Assembly (NCBI GenBank): GCA_016271365.2
Contig: CM057459.1
Location: 819,823,001-819,887,000, forward strand
Direction: 5' to 3'
Source of the DNA: Neoceratodus forsteri
Lineage: Eukaryota > Chordata > Ceratodontiformes > Ceratodontidae
Length of the DNA: 64,000 nt
Shown here: in pieces, positions 32,991-44,289 of the stretch
How the letters are laid out: each line of letters begins with the position of its first letter
Numbering within the stretch: the first letter of the stretch is position 1
Translations under genes and position numbers: made by a program
The notes under the pieces: model-generated
Database searches by the model: none
Seen by the model: the letters and a program-made list of their open reading frames with translations, nothing else
Told to the model about the DNA's origin: nothing

Positions 32991-34566
32991 ATGGAAGTTA
33001 AGAATATGAAGGGAATAGATTTATCTAAAACAATAGACAATTTGAAAACTGTAAATACAAAAATTAGAAATGTGAGAGAATCAATTAGGTACGATTCTAT
33101 AACTAATGAAGATAAGGAAATTTTGACACCATTGGGAATGGATGACTCAATGGAAATATCAGAAAGACAAAGAAGCTTAGACAAAAGAGATCAGTCATGG
33201 TCCCTCAGTTTCAGTCTTGGGACACCCTCTTATCTAGATCTTGAGGGAATAACAAAAGAAGTTTGGAGAGCCCTTACAGATCCAATCCAAGCTAATATTT
33301 TGTTACATCAACAACTAATAGAAATGTAAAAAGATTTAGCATTTCTTAAAGGTATAACAATTGAAAACAAGATCCAATTGGAACAACTGACACAAAAACA
33401 AGAAAAAGGAAGTAATTCATCGACACTTGATATAATGGACCAATTAAAAAAGGAGGCTAAGGAATGTATTAAGCATGATCAAACAGAGACAAATACAAAG
33501 GAAGACTCAGTAGAATATATGATGTTACCAGAACAAACATTTAGGGATAATAGTATTTATATGGAATTTAAAAATAGATTTCCAGATTTATGAAAAAAGG
33601 GACAATAGCAGGAAATAGAAAGGAACAATAATATAACTATAGAAAGGGAAGATGAAAACAGCATTTCACTGGAAAGGACAAATGAGAGCAAAATTAATAT
33701 AGTGATGGAAAGGAATAATAACAAAAAAAAGCAAAGGACAAAAAGGAACTAGTCTGCTAAAGAGTAAGGTAACTGATGACAGCATAATAGTTATGGAATG
33801 AAAAGGGCTAAATAAAAATAGCCCTGAGATGGAATGAGAGATTAAAATTAAAACTCTCAAACAGACAAAAAGACACGGAATACAATGGGGGAAAACAATG
33901 AGGTGAAAAAGGAAATAAAGATTAAGAACTTAATAAAGGAAAGAACTGATAAGAAAAAAGTAAAGAAATCAAAAAGAAGGTCATCAAACAAACCCACTAA
34001 GGCAGCTGTTGAGCTAAGGAATGAAAATACAGAAAACTCAGAATTGGATGAAGGACAACCAGGTCAGGAAAAAAATATATATTAATAATAGAAATAAAAA
34101 CACATATGAAAAAGAAGAGAGAGTAGGAAAAGGAAGACAAAAAACAAGAGAAGAGTTAGGAGAAAAAGATATAAGAAAGGTAAAAAGATTCAGGCAATTT
34201 TTAAAAAAGACATTAAAGACAGATTATGTCACACCCCTTTATAAGGTAGAACATTTGCCCTATGAAACGGAAGTACGGTTGTCTATAATGATTAAAAAAT
34301 TATTAGGTACTGTAATGAATGGATGCAAATGGGTGCCAAATGGAACAAGTATAATCAGGCCAGTAATGGAATCTGAATTGGTACTGGTGGTCACAGACCA
34401 ATATTATCTCCTAAAAGCAATCGATAATCAAACAAAGGAGATAATGGGCATGGGAATTCAGGTGGGAGAAGTAGTCACATTGGGGGAATTATTCCCAGAA
34501 TTTTATGAGGTGAGGGACAAGGGAGGTGATGAAAGAGATATCCTTATTTATAGTATAAAACAATGA
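32991..34566 (+). pseudogene. ORF1-like region of the I-like LINE
   Basis: Successive lysine- and glutamate-rich frames (32991-33329, 33378-33593, 33885-34085, 34021-34566) are broken by single stops. The last (181 codons) is the most protein-like: 'KVKRFRQFLKKTLKTDYVTPLYKVEHLPYETEVRLSIMIKKLLGTVMNG', then 'ESELVLVVTDQYYLLKAIDNQ'. I do not recognise a named domain. Its place before the endonuclease suggests the nucleic-acid-binding ORF1 protein. Confidence 0.5.
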
Positions 34567-34965
34567 TTTAAGGAGAATAAGATGAATATTAAAAACAAAC
34601 TGGCTGAAGTTCTGAATGTACTATTGGGCACAGGAGATTGCACCCATGAGTTAAAACAGGCTTTCTGATGTGAAAGGGATGGCCAAATTATGTCAAAGAT
34701 AAGAAAAGGCAATATGTTTGCATTACTATTACAAAAATGACCATTCTTAGATGGGTTAGGCATTTTCATCCACATGGATCAAGAGGAAAACAAGAATGTA
34801 CAAAGAGTTCCAAGAGATAATGATAAAAAGACCTAGAAATATATGATAGAAACATCAAATACATTTGAGTTATTAACAGATTTGGATCAGTGACTGTCAA
34901 TGGAGAAAGAAAGAGAAAGACTACAGTGTGTAAATATACAAACCATGAGTAATTAAGGGGAAGAT

Positions 34966-35667
34966 TTGGATGGGAAAGAAATAAACAAAAAAAACAAGAT
35001 AAATATGCTACTGTGGAACCCATTAGGGTTACAGGATAGATTAGGAGATCCAGAATTAGTTAAATATTTGTGTACTTTTGAATATATATGTATTCAAGAG
35101 ACATGGATGAGAAGTGAAGTGCACCTGAATGGCTATGTGTCATATGGGAAAAAAGCAGAAAGATTGAAGAAGTTTGGTAGAAATGCAGAAGGGTTATCCA
35201 CACTTTGTATGTTAAGGAACAAAACAAGAACTAAGGAAATATAAATTGACAGCAGAAGTATATTAATAATATATACATCTAGGGCAGGGGAAGACAATCT
35301 ATTTCTGATTAATATATACGCAGTGCCCTCAAATAGCATATATGGTGATAAAGACTGGATTCCAAAATTGTCAAGGAAACTAGTCAATATACAGTCTGAA
35401 AATCTACTGGGTAAAATAATAATAGCAGGAGACCTTAATGCAAGACTGAGTAATTTACAAGGTATAACAAAAGGTATTATATATTCTATGTCCCAAATGG
35501 AGGATGGCAATTTGGAAGTAAAAAGAAATACAGAGGAAAATGTAGTAAACAACAGAGGCATATACATACACAAAATATTATATAATATTTTTAATCAAAT
35601 GGCAGGATTAAAGGAGACATCCCAGGTGATTATACACATGAGTGGGGAATGGGGTCATCTAGTGTAG
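34966..35667 (+). pseudogene. I-like LINE endonuclease
   Basis: The frame at 34966 has 'INMLLWNPLGLQDR' and 'YICIQETWM' (catalytic Glu in QETW). The next frame (35323 on) has 'KIIIAGDLNARLSN', the GDxN block. A 'LINIYAVPSN' block lies between them, near 35308-35335. The final SDH block is missing because the CR1 inserts at about 35670. The domain would nick chromosomal DNA at the target. Confidence 0.7.
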
Positions 35668-35669
35668 AT

Positions 35670-36490
35670 TATGTATGGATAAATTCAATGCAAAGAAGTG
35701 CAAGATAATACATATGGGGCACAAAAACCCTGGCACAATATATCATTTGGGGGGTGAGGATATAGCATGCACCAAGCAGGAAAGGGATCTTGGGGTTATC
35801 ATCTCTGATGACCTCAAGGTAGGGAAACAGTGCGACAAGGCAGCAGGTAAAGCAAATAGGATGCTGGGATGTATAGGCAGGGGCATCACCAGCAGGGAAA
35901 GGGAGGTCATAATTCTACTATACAAGACACTAGTGAGGCCCCCACCTGGAGTACAGTGTGTACAGTTCTGGAGACCATACCTATGTAAGGACATAGACAG
36001 GGTAGAGAAGGTTCAGAGGAGGGCAATGAAGATGGTGCATGGATTGCATCACAAGTCCTATGAAGACAGGTTGAAGGAACTGAACATGTACTCCCTGGAG
36101 GAGAGGAGAGAGAGGATATGATAGAGACATACAAGTATCTCACAGGAGGAACAGGTGCAGGAATACACTATTTTTAAGCGAAAAGATGTTCCAGGACTAG
36201 AGGGCATGGGATGAAGTTGGAGGGAGGACGATTCAGAGGAAACATGAGGAAGAATTTCTTCACAGAATGGGTGGTGGACAAGTGGAACACCCTACCAGAG
36301 GAAGTGGTGAGGGCTGATACAATCACAGGATTTAAGAATACATGGGATAGACATAAAGGAATTCTGGAGGTCAGTGGTAAGGGGCAACAGACTTCTAGGA
36401 AAACATAAACTGAACTTACAAGCTCAAATAGGCAGACTGGGTGGGCCATAGGCCCTTATCTGCCGACACTGTCTATGTATCTATGTATCT
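35670..36490 (+). mobile_element. 5'-truncated CR1 inside the I-like LINE
   Basis: It starts in 'FNAKKCKIIHMGHKNPGTIYHLGGEDI', has a 148-codon open frame to 36121 ('KQERDLGVIISDDLKVGKQCDKAAGKANRMLGCIGRGI', 'CVQFWRPYLCKDIDRVEKVQRRAMKMVHGL'), and continues in another frame at 36211-36408 ('MRKNFFTEWVVDKWNTLPEEVV'). It ends with 'gggtgggccataggccctta' and three 'tatgtatc' repeats at 36472-36491. Host LINE sequence resumes directly. Compared with copies A and B it has few breaks, so it is a fairly young insertion. Confidence 0.85.
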
Positions 36491-36642
36491 AGGTAAATTT
36501 GAACCTGCTACCAAATTGTATCAATATGAAAGTGAGGACTTCTTTGAAAAGTCAACATGCAGCAATACAATTGGAATTAGAAATGGGAAGAGACTACCTG
36601 TCAGGAGAAAAGAATGGAACAGCACCAATTAAAATAATAAAA

Positions 36643-37210
36643 TAGCTGAGGGTTGAGGCACTGGACACCACACCTCATGCCACGCTGGTTATCTGTGTTC
36701 AGGAATGGACACAGGCCGCTGGGGGTCAGCAGGGGAGGAGAAGGATTGAGCATCCAAAGGACTGCTCTCCTTCTCCAGGGAGGGGGGAAGCACCATACCA
36801 GTGTCACGTCACCCCCTGGCAGAAGCTGGGGTGCATGGTGCCAGGTGAGAGCATGGGTGGAGCAGAGTGTGGAAGTTTCAAGGGGAGCATGCATGGATGC
36901 ATGCGGGCTTCCCCTTGGCATGCATCATTGTACGCTCCCGGTTCCACAGGGGAACAAGCCAAAAACTCCAGGTGGGGGCTCCACCTCTACGAAGCCCTCC
37001 CTAGGCTTCAATTAGCCTCTGTCACTGGATCCCCAAACCAGTTACTGGTACCATGGGCAGAATAGGGGACCAGTTCAGTGGCCCCATCCCCTGGGAGAAA
37101 GCTGGGGATGACCAGGGGATTGCAGCAGTGACAGAAGGTGGAAGGCCGGGGGCCTTGACCAGGGCAGAAATCTGGCAGAGAGCCCTGCCACAAAAAAATA
37201 AGTAAATAAA
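36643..37210 (+). mobile_element. SINE-like retroposon with A-rich tail
   Basis: A GC-rich, non-coding block sits inside the AT-rich LINE and ends in 'aaaaaaataagtaaataaa'. It is flanked by TAAAATAATAAAA at 36630-36642 and 37211-37223, a possible 13-bp target duplication, though the motif is low in complexity. The stretch 'gagcatccaaaggactgctctccttctccaggga' type (36746-36780) resembles 41158-41205 in another A-tailed block, so this is a family. No tRNA-like head was recognised. Confidence 0.55.
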
Positions 37211-37700
37211 TAAAATAATAAAAAAGAATATCATTGATGGAACATCATTGATAGTGGAGAATTAAAACAAATTATGGATAATAGATGTATTTTGGGAACT
37301 TTAAATAATTGCAATGTTAGCATGGACATTGATACACTCTTAACAGAATATAATACCATTATGGCCAATATAAGGAACATCATAATGAGGGAACAAATAA
37401 TCAAAAAAAGGCTATGAATGGCATAATAATGAATGTAAGGAAGCAAAAAGGAAATTAAACAGATAAAAAAGATTTTTAAAGGGAATGCTATTTCGAACAA
37501 TAAAGAAATAAACGTACTAAGGAAGTAATATAAAGAAGTATTAAAGAGTCATAAAGAAAAATATCAAGTTAAGCTATGGATGGAATTAGAGGAGGCTGTA
37601 AGGGCAAATAATTCAAAAAGGTTAATAAGGGGACAATAGATTATAAGGAAGACATTAAAACAGTAATCAAACCAGACAAATGGGTACATTACTATAAAAG
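37211..37700 (+). pseudogene. I-like LINE, region between endonuclease and RT
   Basis: AT-rich, frame-broken sequence that continues the LINE after the SINE-like insertion. Short phrases such as 'KGYEWHNNECKEAKRKLNR' (about 37405-37465) fit the basic linker found before LINE RT domains. No long frame survives. Confidence 0.45.
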
Positions 37701-37701
37701 T

Positions 37702-38625
37702 TTGTTCTATTCAAATGAAAAAAATAAAAAACAACAGCTTAGTGAAGGCAGGGAAACCTTGGAATATGCTATCAAAAAACTTTTATTAGAAAAGGAAATC
37801 TGGGAAATAATAGTTTCATTTAAAAAACATAAAGCCCCTGGTCCTGATAGGGTGCCTTTTGATGTTTTCTATTATACAGTTGCTAATTGGATTCCTTTTA
37901 TGTTGATTCTGTTTAATAAGATTTGGGAAAATAGAATGGTACCATCAAGTTGGAAATTGAATATAATAGTGCCAATATTTTAAAAAAGGAGAGAAAACTA
38001 AGCCAGAATGCCATAGACCAATTAGTCTATTAGACAGTGTAGAGAAGATGTTTCCTAAAATAATTAACAACAGATTAACAATATGGGTGGAAGAAAACAA
38101 CATTATAGACATGGCTCAAGCAGGATTTAAAAATGGACAAGCTACACTAGCCCAATGCTGGACTTTAGTACATTTAGCCATTAAATATAATAAGATAAAA
38201 ATTAAAAAATTATATTGTATATTCATGGATTTAAAAACAGCATTCGACAGAGTAAATTGGAATAAGTTATGGGAAAGGTTGGGGGGGACTAGGAGTAGAT
38301 AAAGACATATTAGACATATTAAGACATTTATATCAGGATAATTACATTAGTGTACAATACTCCACTAATGAACAATTACCAGAGTGGTTCCAGACCAACA
38401 CTGGGGTAAAACAGGGTTGCACCCTGTCACCATTGCTATTCAATTTGTACTTCCAAACAGTATTGAGTCAATTATGTGACCCAGAATGTCGTTCACCAAG
38501 AACAGTAGAAAGAACATGTGCCTATTTGGCATTTGCAGATGATGTGGCACTGGTTTCAACAAGTTTCATAGGCATTAAAAAGATGCTAAAGAAATTTATA
38601 GATGACTGAAATAAGGAAGATTTTA
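37702..38625 (+). pseudogene. I-like LINE reverse transcriptase
   Basis: Frames in sequence give 'FKKHKAPGPDRVPFDVFYY', 'VPSSWKLNIIVPIF', 'CHRPISLLDSVEKMF', 'AQAGFKNGQATLAQCWTLVHL' and 'LYCIFMDLKTAFDRVNWNKLW' (motif A, Asp present). After a frameshift at about 38290 come 'TGVKQGCTLSPLLFNLYF' (motif B) and 'YLAFADDVALVS' (motif C, both Asp present). The active-site residues are intact, but several shifts break the chain. Confidence 0.8.
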
Positions 38626-38635
38626 ATGCTGAACT

Positions 38636-39340
38636 ATGACAAAACCAAAGTTTTGGTATTTGGTATTAGGAAGAAATCATAAAAAATATCAATATACAAT
38701 AGATGGTCAAACACTAGAAGTAGTTAAAACCTTTTGCTGTCTGGGAGTAACCATAACACAGGATGGTACATGGAATAACCATATTAAAGATGCTGGGGTT
38801 AAGTCCAACAGATTTATACTGATTTTGAATACATTTGCATATAAACATGGAGGAAGGTCAATAAAGAGAACACTAAGAGCTCTAAATGCAAACATAAAAT
38901 CTCAATTATTATTTGGGGCAGAAATATGGGGATTAAATGATATATCAAAACTGGAAATAATTCTAAATAAATTCTATAAAACATGTTTACCTAATGGTAC
39001 CCCTTCAGCTATGGTGAGGGCAGAACTGGGACAAGTACCTCTAGAGTGTGAAATCCAGCAAAGGCAAATAAATTATTGGTTAAAGGTTTATAACATGAGT
39101 AAACTAAACTTGCCTAGATTGTGTTTAGAAGAAGCAATAGAGTACCAGAGGCAAAAAATTATATTCCCAAATTTGGCAATAGTTGAAAAAGTAATAAAAC
39201 CATTAGGTTTGCTAGAAATAATTCCAGAGTGCTTGATTTTACCAGTAGAACAAATTAAGTTAAACATTAGGGAAAGGACTAAAGATGTCTATGTGCAAAT
39301 GGATTTGGCTAGGTGTACACAGTACAAGACCAATAAATGA
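38636..39340 (+). pseudogene. I-like LINE post-RT region, 234-codon open frame
   Basis: The longest open frame of this element: 'VVKTFCCLGVTITQDGTWNNHIKDAGVKSNRFILILNTF', 'RALNANIKSQLLFGAEIWGL', and a helical C-terminal part. It is the thumb and following domain of the RT polyprotein. It remains open while the upstream RT is broken. Any independent product is unlikely. Confidence 0.7.
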
Positions 39341-39984
39341 ATTCAAAAAAATGAAAGAGCACTTAAATTAGAATCCTATTTGCAAATTGTGAATAACCCC
39401 AGTACAGGAAATTGTTAACTAGAGCTAGATTTGAAAATATAACTAGTAACTGAAGAACACATATTTACAATAAAGGGAAAAATATGGGGGAAATACCTTG
39501 CAAGTGTGGTTATGATTCAGACACCCTTTAGCATCTGATGATACTGTGTCCATTATATGAAAAAGATAGTCATCAGATGTTAGGAGAAGTCTTAAGTGAA
39601 TCAGAATTAGAACCAGCTACCTTAGTGACTAATCTTTTAAGTTCACAAAATACAAAAATACTTTACACTGTGGCCTCCTTTCTTAAGATAATTCAATTTA
39701 AAAAATTACGTATGAAGTAAAATCTCTGATTTGATAATTACGGGATATATTCAAATTGATCAAAATTAGATCCAATCTAGAAACGAAGTATCCTACAGTA
39801 AAATATAGACAGAATATTAATAACATGAAGGACAATAATTGTATATTGAATGTTCTTTGTAAAAAATAGACTTTTAAATATAGATTACATTTTATGTTTA
39901 ATGCTGATTTTGATATTCCACTGACATTTTATATGATTGCAAAATATATTGGAGAGTAATGAATGTGTTTTTATGTTTGTAATG

Positions 39985-40815
39985 TTAGACGTATGGCAGC
40001 TTGGATTCAATGCAAAGAAGTGCAAAATAATGCACCTGGGAAACAAAAACCCAGGGGAAGATTGCACAATGGGGTGGGGGTAGTAACAACAAAAAAAATG
40101 GAAAGGGACCTGGGGGCAATCGTATCAGATGACTTTAAGGTTAGCAAGCAATGTGAGAAGGCAGTAGAGTGGGCTGGAGGGATACTGGGATGTATAAGGA
40201 GAGGCATCACCAGCAGAAAACAAGAAGTTGTTATCCCTCTGTACAGACAGTTGGTGAGACCCCATCTGGAGTACTGTGTCCAGTTCTGGAGACCCCATCT
40301 CCGCAAGGACATAGACAGGATAGAGGCAGTTCAGAGGAGAGCAACTAAAATGGTGTAGGGTCTGCAAGAGAAGCCATACCAGGAGAGATTAAAGGAGCTT
40401 AATATGTATACCCTTGAGGAAAGGAGGGAGAGGGGGACATGATAGAAACTTTTAAGTACCTCAGTGGAATCAACAAAGTCCAAGAGGGTAGCATCTTTCA
40501 GAAAAAGAGATGTGTAAGAACAAGGGGACACAATTTGAAGATAGAGGTGGGGTGGTTCAGGGGCAATGTGAGGAAGTATGTTTTCACAGAGTGGATGCAT
40601 TGAACAGCCTTCCCGAGGAGGTTGTGGGGTCTAAAACTGTGGGAGCATTCAAGAATACATGGGACAGACATAAGGTAATTTTTGTGGAGGAGAGGAAGAA
40701 ATAGACTGTTGGTTAGCTAGGATCTGCAACTTATCTTCTAGGTAGAGAAATGGGCAGACTAGGTGGGCCAAGCGGTCCTTATCTGCCATCAAACTCTATA
40801 TTTCTATGTTTCTAT
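39985..40815 (+). mobile_element. 5'-truncated CR1, near the end of the I-like LINE
   Basis: It begins at 'AWIQCKEVQNNAPGKQKP'-type sequence (frameshifted 'FNAKKCKIMHLGNKNPG'), continues 'KMERDLGAIVSDDFKVSKQCEKAVEWAGGILGCIRRGI' and '[31 protein letters not shown]'. It ends with 'ggtgggccaagcggtcctta' and 'tatttctatgtttctata' at about 40798-40816. It is close to copy B in sequence. Confidence 0.85.
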
Positions 40816-40844
40816 AATTAAGTTGATCAATAAATTTTCTACTA

Positions 40845-42250
40845 CTACACTGGTCTCCTCCACCTTCAAATGAGCTCCTGTCCTCCCTTCTCCCACCCAC
40901 ACAGAGCTGGCTGCAGCTTGAGCTCCATACAGGCTGAGATTAGTCCTTCTCCTCACAGTCCACCTCCCTACCTTCCCAAAAAAATATTAGGCTGTTGGAA
41001 CCCCACCACCACTGCTAGATAACATGGAAAAAAGCTATTCCTTTTAAATGCATTATTATGCCGGCCCGCCAGTGCAGCGCTAGAGCTGTTGCTCACATAA
41101 CCATCAACCTGGGCTTAGGAAGAGCCTGAGCAAATGGAAAGTTGGATGGGGGGAGAAAGATCAAGCATCCCACAGCACATTCTCCTCCTCCTCCTCCAGA
41201 GAGGGAGATTGTCATGTCTCATTGCATTACCACCACCTGGGTGCTGAAGGTGTACCCAGTCCAGGGAAGTAAGCAAGGGGGCAGCACAGCAGTGTGATGT
41301 GGCTGGGCTGGCAGTCCTGAATGGATAGGTGGTAGGATCTCAGTAGAATGGAAATATGGCACCTTGGCAGCAGGTGGAAGGAGGTTCCAACCTGGCCCTG
41401 AGAAGTGGATAAAATATATTTAAAAAAAAAAAAAACCTTCTCCACTGGTCACTAGGGAATTTTTCTCTGCTAGCCAACCAGGGGTATTATGTAAATCACT
41501 GTTTCTGCAGCTACCACGAGCGAATGTGCTAGAAGTGAAAGTGCTAGATGGCACTTTCTACTCCCAGTCTGTACAGAGCTCAAGCTGTGGCCTGCTGTGT
41601 GTGGGCAGGGGATGGGGGAACAGGAGCTCATTAGATGTTGGAGGGGCCAGTGTAGGATCACCTCCATCTATCTACGCAAGCCACTGCACTGGTGGCAAAT
41701 CTATTTCATGAGCATGGAACAGATGTGTATGGAGTGTGTTCTTTAGGGTAAATTCTGATATGATAATAGTAAAAATATCACAAGCAAATAAACACTAAGA
41801 ATATTTGTATGGGGTTTCCCAGTGGCTCAGTGATAGAGAATTATGCTACCTAGCAGGCAAATTATATTTAGAAGCACACTGAGGTCGGTAACCCCAGAGT
41901 GAGTAGGCTGGGGGAATGGCTGCCCATGGCAGAGTGTCCCAGCATGGGGGGACAACTTTCCACTGCCATAACTACTGACTGTGAAGGGCTTGAGAGCTTG
42001 CTTGCTTGCAGGGTGTGTGACTTTGTTTGTGAGTACACTATGGGTCAGTGCACAGCTCCTAGGTAAATGGGTTGCTAAAGGGGAAAAGTAAGCAGAAAAA
42101 AATGGCAGCTGCCAGGATGATGCCTTGGACACAATTTGCCCCTCAGGGGGTAATTACATTTGCCACCAAGTGCCGGCTGAGGTAGGTGGAGGGAAGTGAT
42201 CCTACACTGGCCTCCTCCACCTTCAGATGATCTCCTGTCCCCCCATCTAC
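40845..42250. mobile_element. Second copy of the foldback family, rearranged
   Basis: 40845-41040 matches the reverse complement of 23720-23955. 41440-41520 continues that orientation (complement of about 23620-23700). At about 41520 the orientation flips: 41520-41705 matches 23790-24000 directly. 41813-42250 matches the right arm (26365-26650) and then runs on through 'cagctgccaggatgatg', exactly the join broken by the insertion at locus 1. A SINE-like block (41090-41425) sits within it. Confidence 0.65.
41090..41425 (+). mobile_element. SINE-like block with poly(A)-like tail
   Basis: It ends in 'aaaatatatttaaaaaaaaa' at 41409-41434, and its 41158-41205 part resembles 36746-36780 of the A-tailed element in the I-like LINE. 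It lies inside the rearranged foldback copy. Confidence 0.45.
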
Positions 42251-43560
42251 TGCCTTCTAGAGATGCAGCAAAGTTTTACTTCCTACGCTGAGTAAACACA
42301 AAGTCACCAACTTCACATCTGTTTGTGGCTATGCGAAGTCTCCATTGAAAAGGGCTACTTCACCCTTAAATGACTTCATGTTACTGACTTCATACTCACT
42401 TCGTCTTATTTTTCAGAAAGGAGAAGTGTTTGAGAATTGAAACAACCACAGATCACGTCTCACAGTCTGCAGGTCACATGCTGCAGGCAAGAAGTTAATC
42501 GGGCAAGACAGTGAACTAGTTTCACTTTCCCCTTGCCAAGTGCTGGAGAAAGAGCTACCTGTGTGTGAAAGAGAGAGAGAGCAATTTAGATTGTTATTCA
42601 ATTTGCTTATTTTGTGCACTTTAGTGCCATATTTTTTGTTTTGAATTGTGCACCTTTGGATTTACTAGTCCTGATTCCTTCTTTTACCTGTTTTTATTTT
42701 TTTGTTAGTAGTTGTTCTTAATAATTTAACTTGTTTCTTTGTTTTGTAAAATGGAGAGATGAGGTTTCAGTTTGGGGGCACATAGAGAGCGTCATGTTGG
42801 GCAAAGGATGCTCTGTGGCACCGTACGCAACAACCACGGGAATTTGTTCCCTATTAGTGCTTCAGTCTCTGAAAATGGAGATAATGGTGCCATGATGCAA
42901 ATGCCCCCACCGGTGGCACCTAACACAGCCCCTCCCACCGCTGGCTATGGCCATGGCAGATCAGCAGCACCATCAGCAGCAGGATGCGTTACAGCAGCCA
43001 CTACAGCAGCAAGAAGGACAGCAGAACATTGCCCCTCCAAGTGTCCAGCAGCCTGTAACATCTGGGGCCCCCCACTACCTGTGTCAGGTCCACCACACAG
43101 CTCTGTAGTGAGGCATTTTTTTTCATCACTGCCTAGTGACCCCAGTGTTGTGAAATGTAACATTTTCAGTGTGCTTGTGTGGTGTGGGCTGAGGGGTAGT
43201 CATCATGGGACAGGTGGGCAGTGTACTCACCTTGCAAACCACCACCATGCAGAGTGGGAGGCCAAGACAGTGGATGTTTCCAGCAATGCACCTGCTGTGC
43301 AACAGGTGGCAGCACAGCCTCCACCTGCATGGGGTGAGAAACAGAGAAGGGAGTGGGACCAAGTGGCTGCTCCCGCACCTGCACAGGAGCGCAACCCCTT
43401 AAGTCCTGCTACACAGGTGGATCTTGGACTGCTGTGGAGTGAGGTAGACCACCTTAGTAATGTGGTGGAGAACATGGAGTAGTGGATGGAGAGAAGTGAG
43501 GGTAATCAGCTGCAAATAATGCAATGCTGCAACTGCTGCTGAGTCATCATAACCTGGACC
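42251..43560 (+). other. Unassigned segment with a 236-codon frame (42772-43482)
   Basis: The frame from ATG 42772 is rich in Ala, Pro, His and Gln and ends with a helical, acidic 'DLGLLWSEVDHLSNVVENME'. I do not recognise a domain. Earlier sequence (42580-42740) is T-rich, and the frame stops at 43483. It sits between the foldback copy and CR1-B. It might be part of a DNA transposon's accessory protein or a longer CR1 leader, or have no function. The composition is GC-rich compared with its surroundings. Confidence 0.3.
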
Positions 43561-43566
43561 TATAGC

Positions 43567-43960
43567 TTGGCAGAAGACACCAGGAGAAAGGACTGTTGTG
43601 TGACTGTGTGACTGAACTTCTCTGCTGGGACTAAAGTAGAAGAACTTTTGTACTTGGACCTTTAATTTAGGGTAAAAAAACTAACATACAAAAAAAAAAG
43701 TGTGTGTTTCGGTTAACTGAACTGAATGGGTATCTGAAGAGTTATCTAGGTGTAAATCTCAGGTGACTGAAAGGACTTAACTGCTGTGAGGTTTAAATTA
43801 CTTGTAGAAAGATCTGGTAAGTAGGAGGAGTGGCTTAGCTAGAAGGAAGCCACATTTAAATACTGCCTAGAAAGTTTCTGCTAATATTTGGCAGAAGACA
43901 CCAGGAGAAAAGGATTGCCAGGACTGAACTTCTCTGCTGGGACTATATTGCCCCCCTTCC
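43567..43960 (+). promoter_or_regulatory. Duplicated 5' leader segment of CR1-B (321-bp spacing)
   Basis: 'ttggcagaagacaccaggag' with following 'gactgaacttctctgctggg' occurs at 43567-43636 and again at 43888-43951. Tandem leader repeats often carry the internal promoter of LINEs; here that role is inference. Confidence 0.55.
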
Positions 43961-44289
43961 CTCCCCTCCAACCAAAGCTAGTTCTATTTTTATAGGCACA
44001 GGATTTGACTGACAACAGGAACTTCCTGTTTAGGGGCAGGAATTGAGTGATCACAGAACCACCAAGGACCCACCATCCTAGAAGGGCAAGAGTAGCTCTC
44101 CTGCCCCCTCTAGCTGCTGGAGGTCTGCCTCTGAGCAAGTAAGTGGTCTACTGAGAAATATAGGATATTCTTGTCTCAGAACAGGACAATCAGGAGCTTA
44201 AAGGGCACACAGGCAGAAAGTAAGGAGAGAGAGAAAAAAACAGAGGAAAGAGTAAGGATTGCAAACAGTTAAGGGGTCAGAAATAAGAC

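Larger units (their letters stand above)
32440..39720 (+). mobile_element. Long AT-rich LINE, I/Vingi-like group, interrupted twice
   Basis: ORF1-like frames (32446-34566) are followed by an APE-type endonuclease (34966-35667), RT (37702-38610), a long post-RT frame (38636-39340) and a C-terminal 'CKCGYDSDTL.HLMILCPLY' zinc-like block (39497-39560). The order and the 'C-x-C..H..C' end resemble I-group LINEs. The clade is a judgement from motif style, not an alignment. Codon use is strongly A-biased, unlike the CR1 and L2 copies nearby. A CR1 (35670-36490) and a SINE-like element (36643-37210) interrupt it. Confidence 0.7.
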
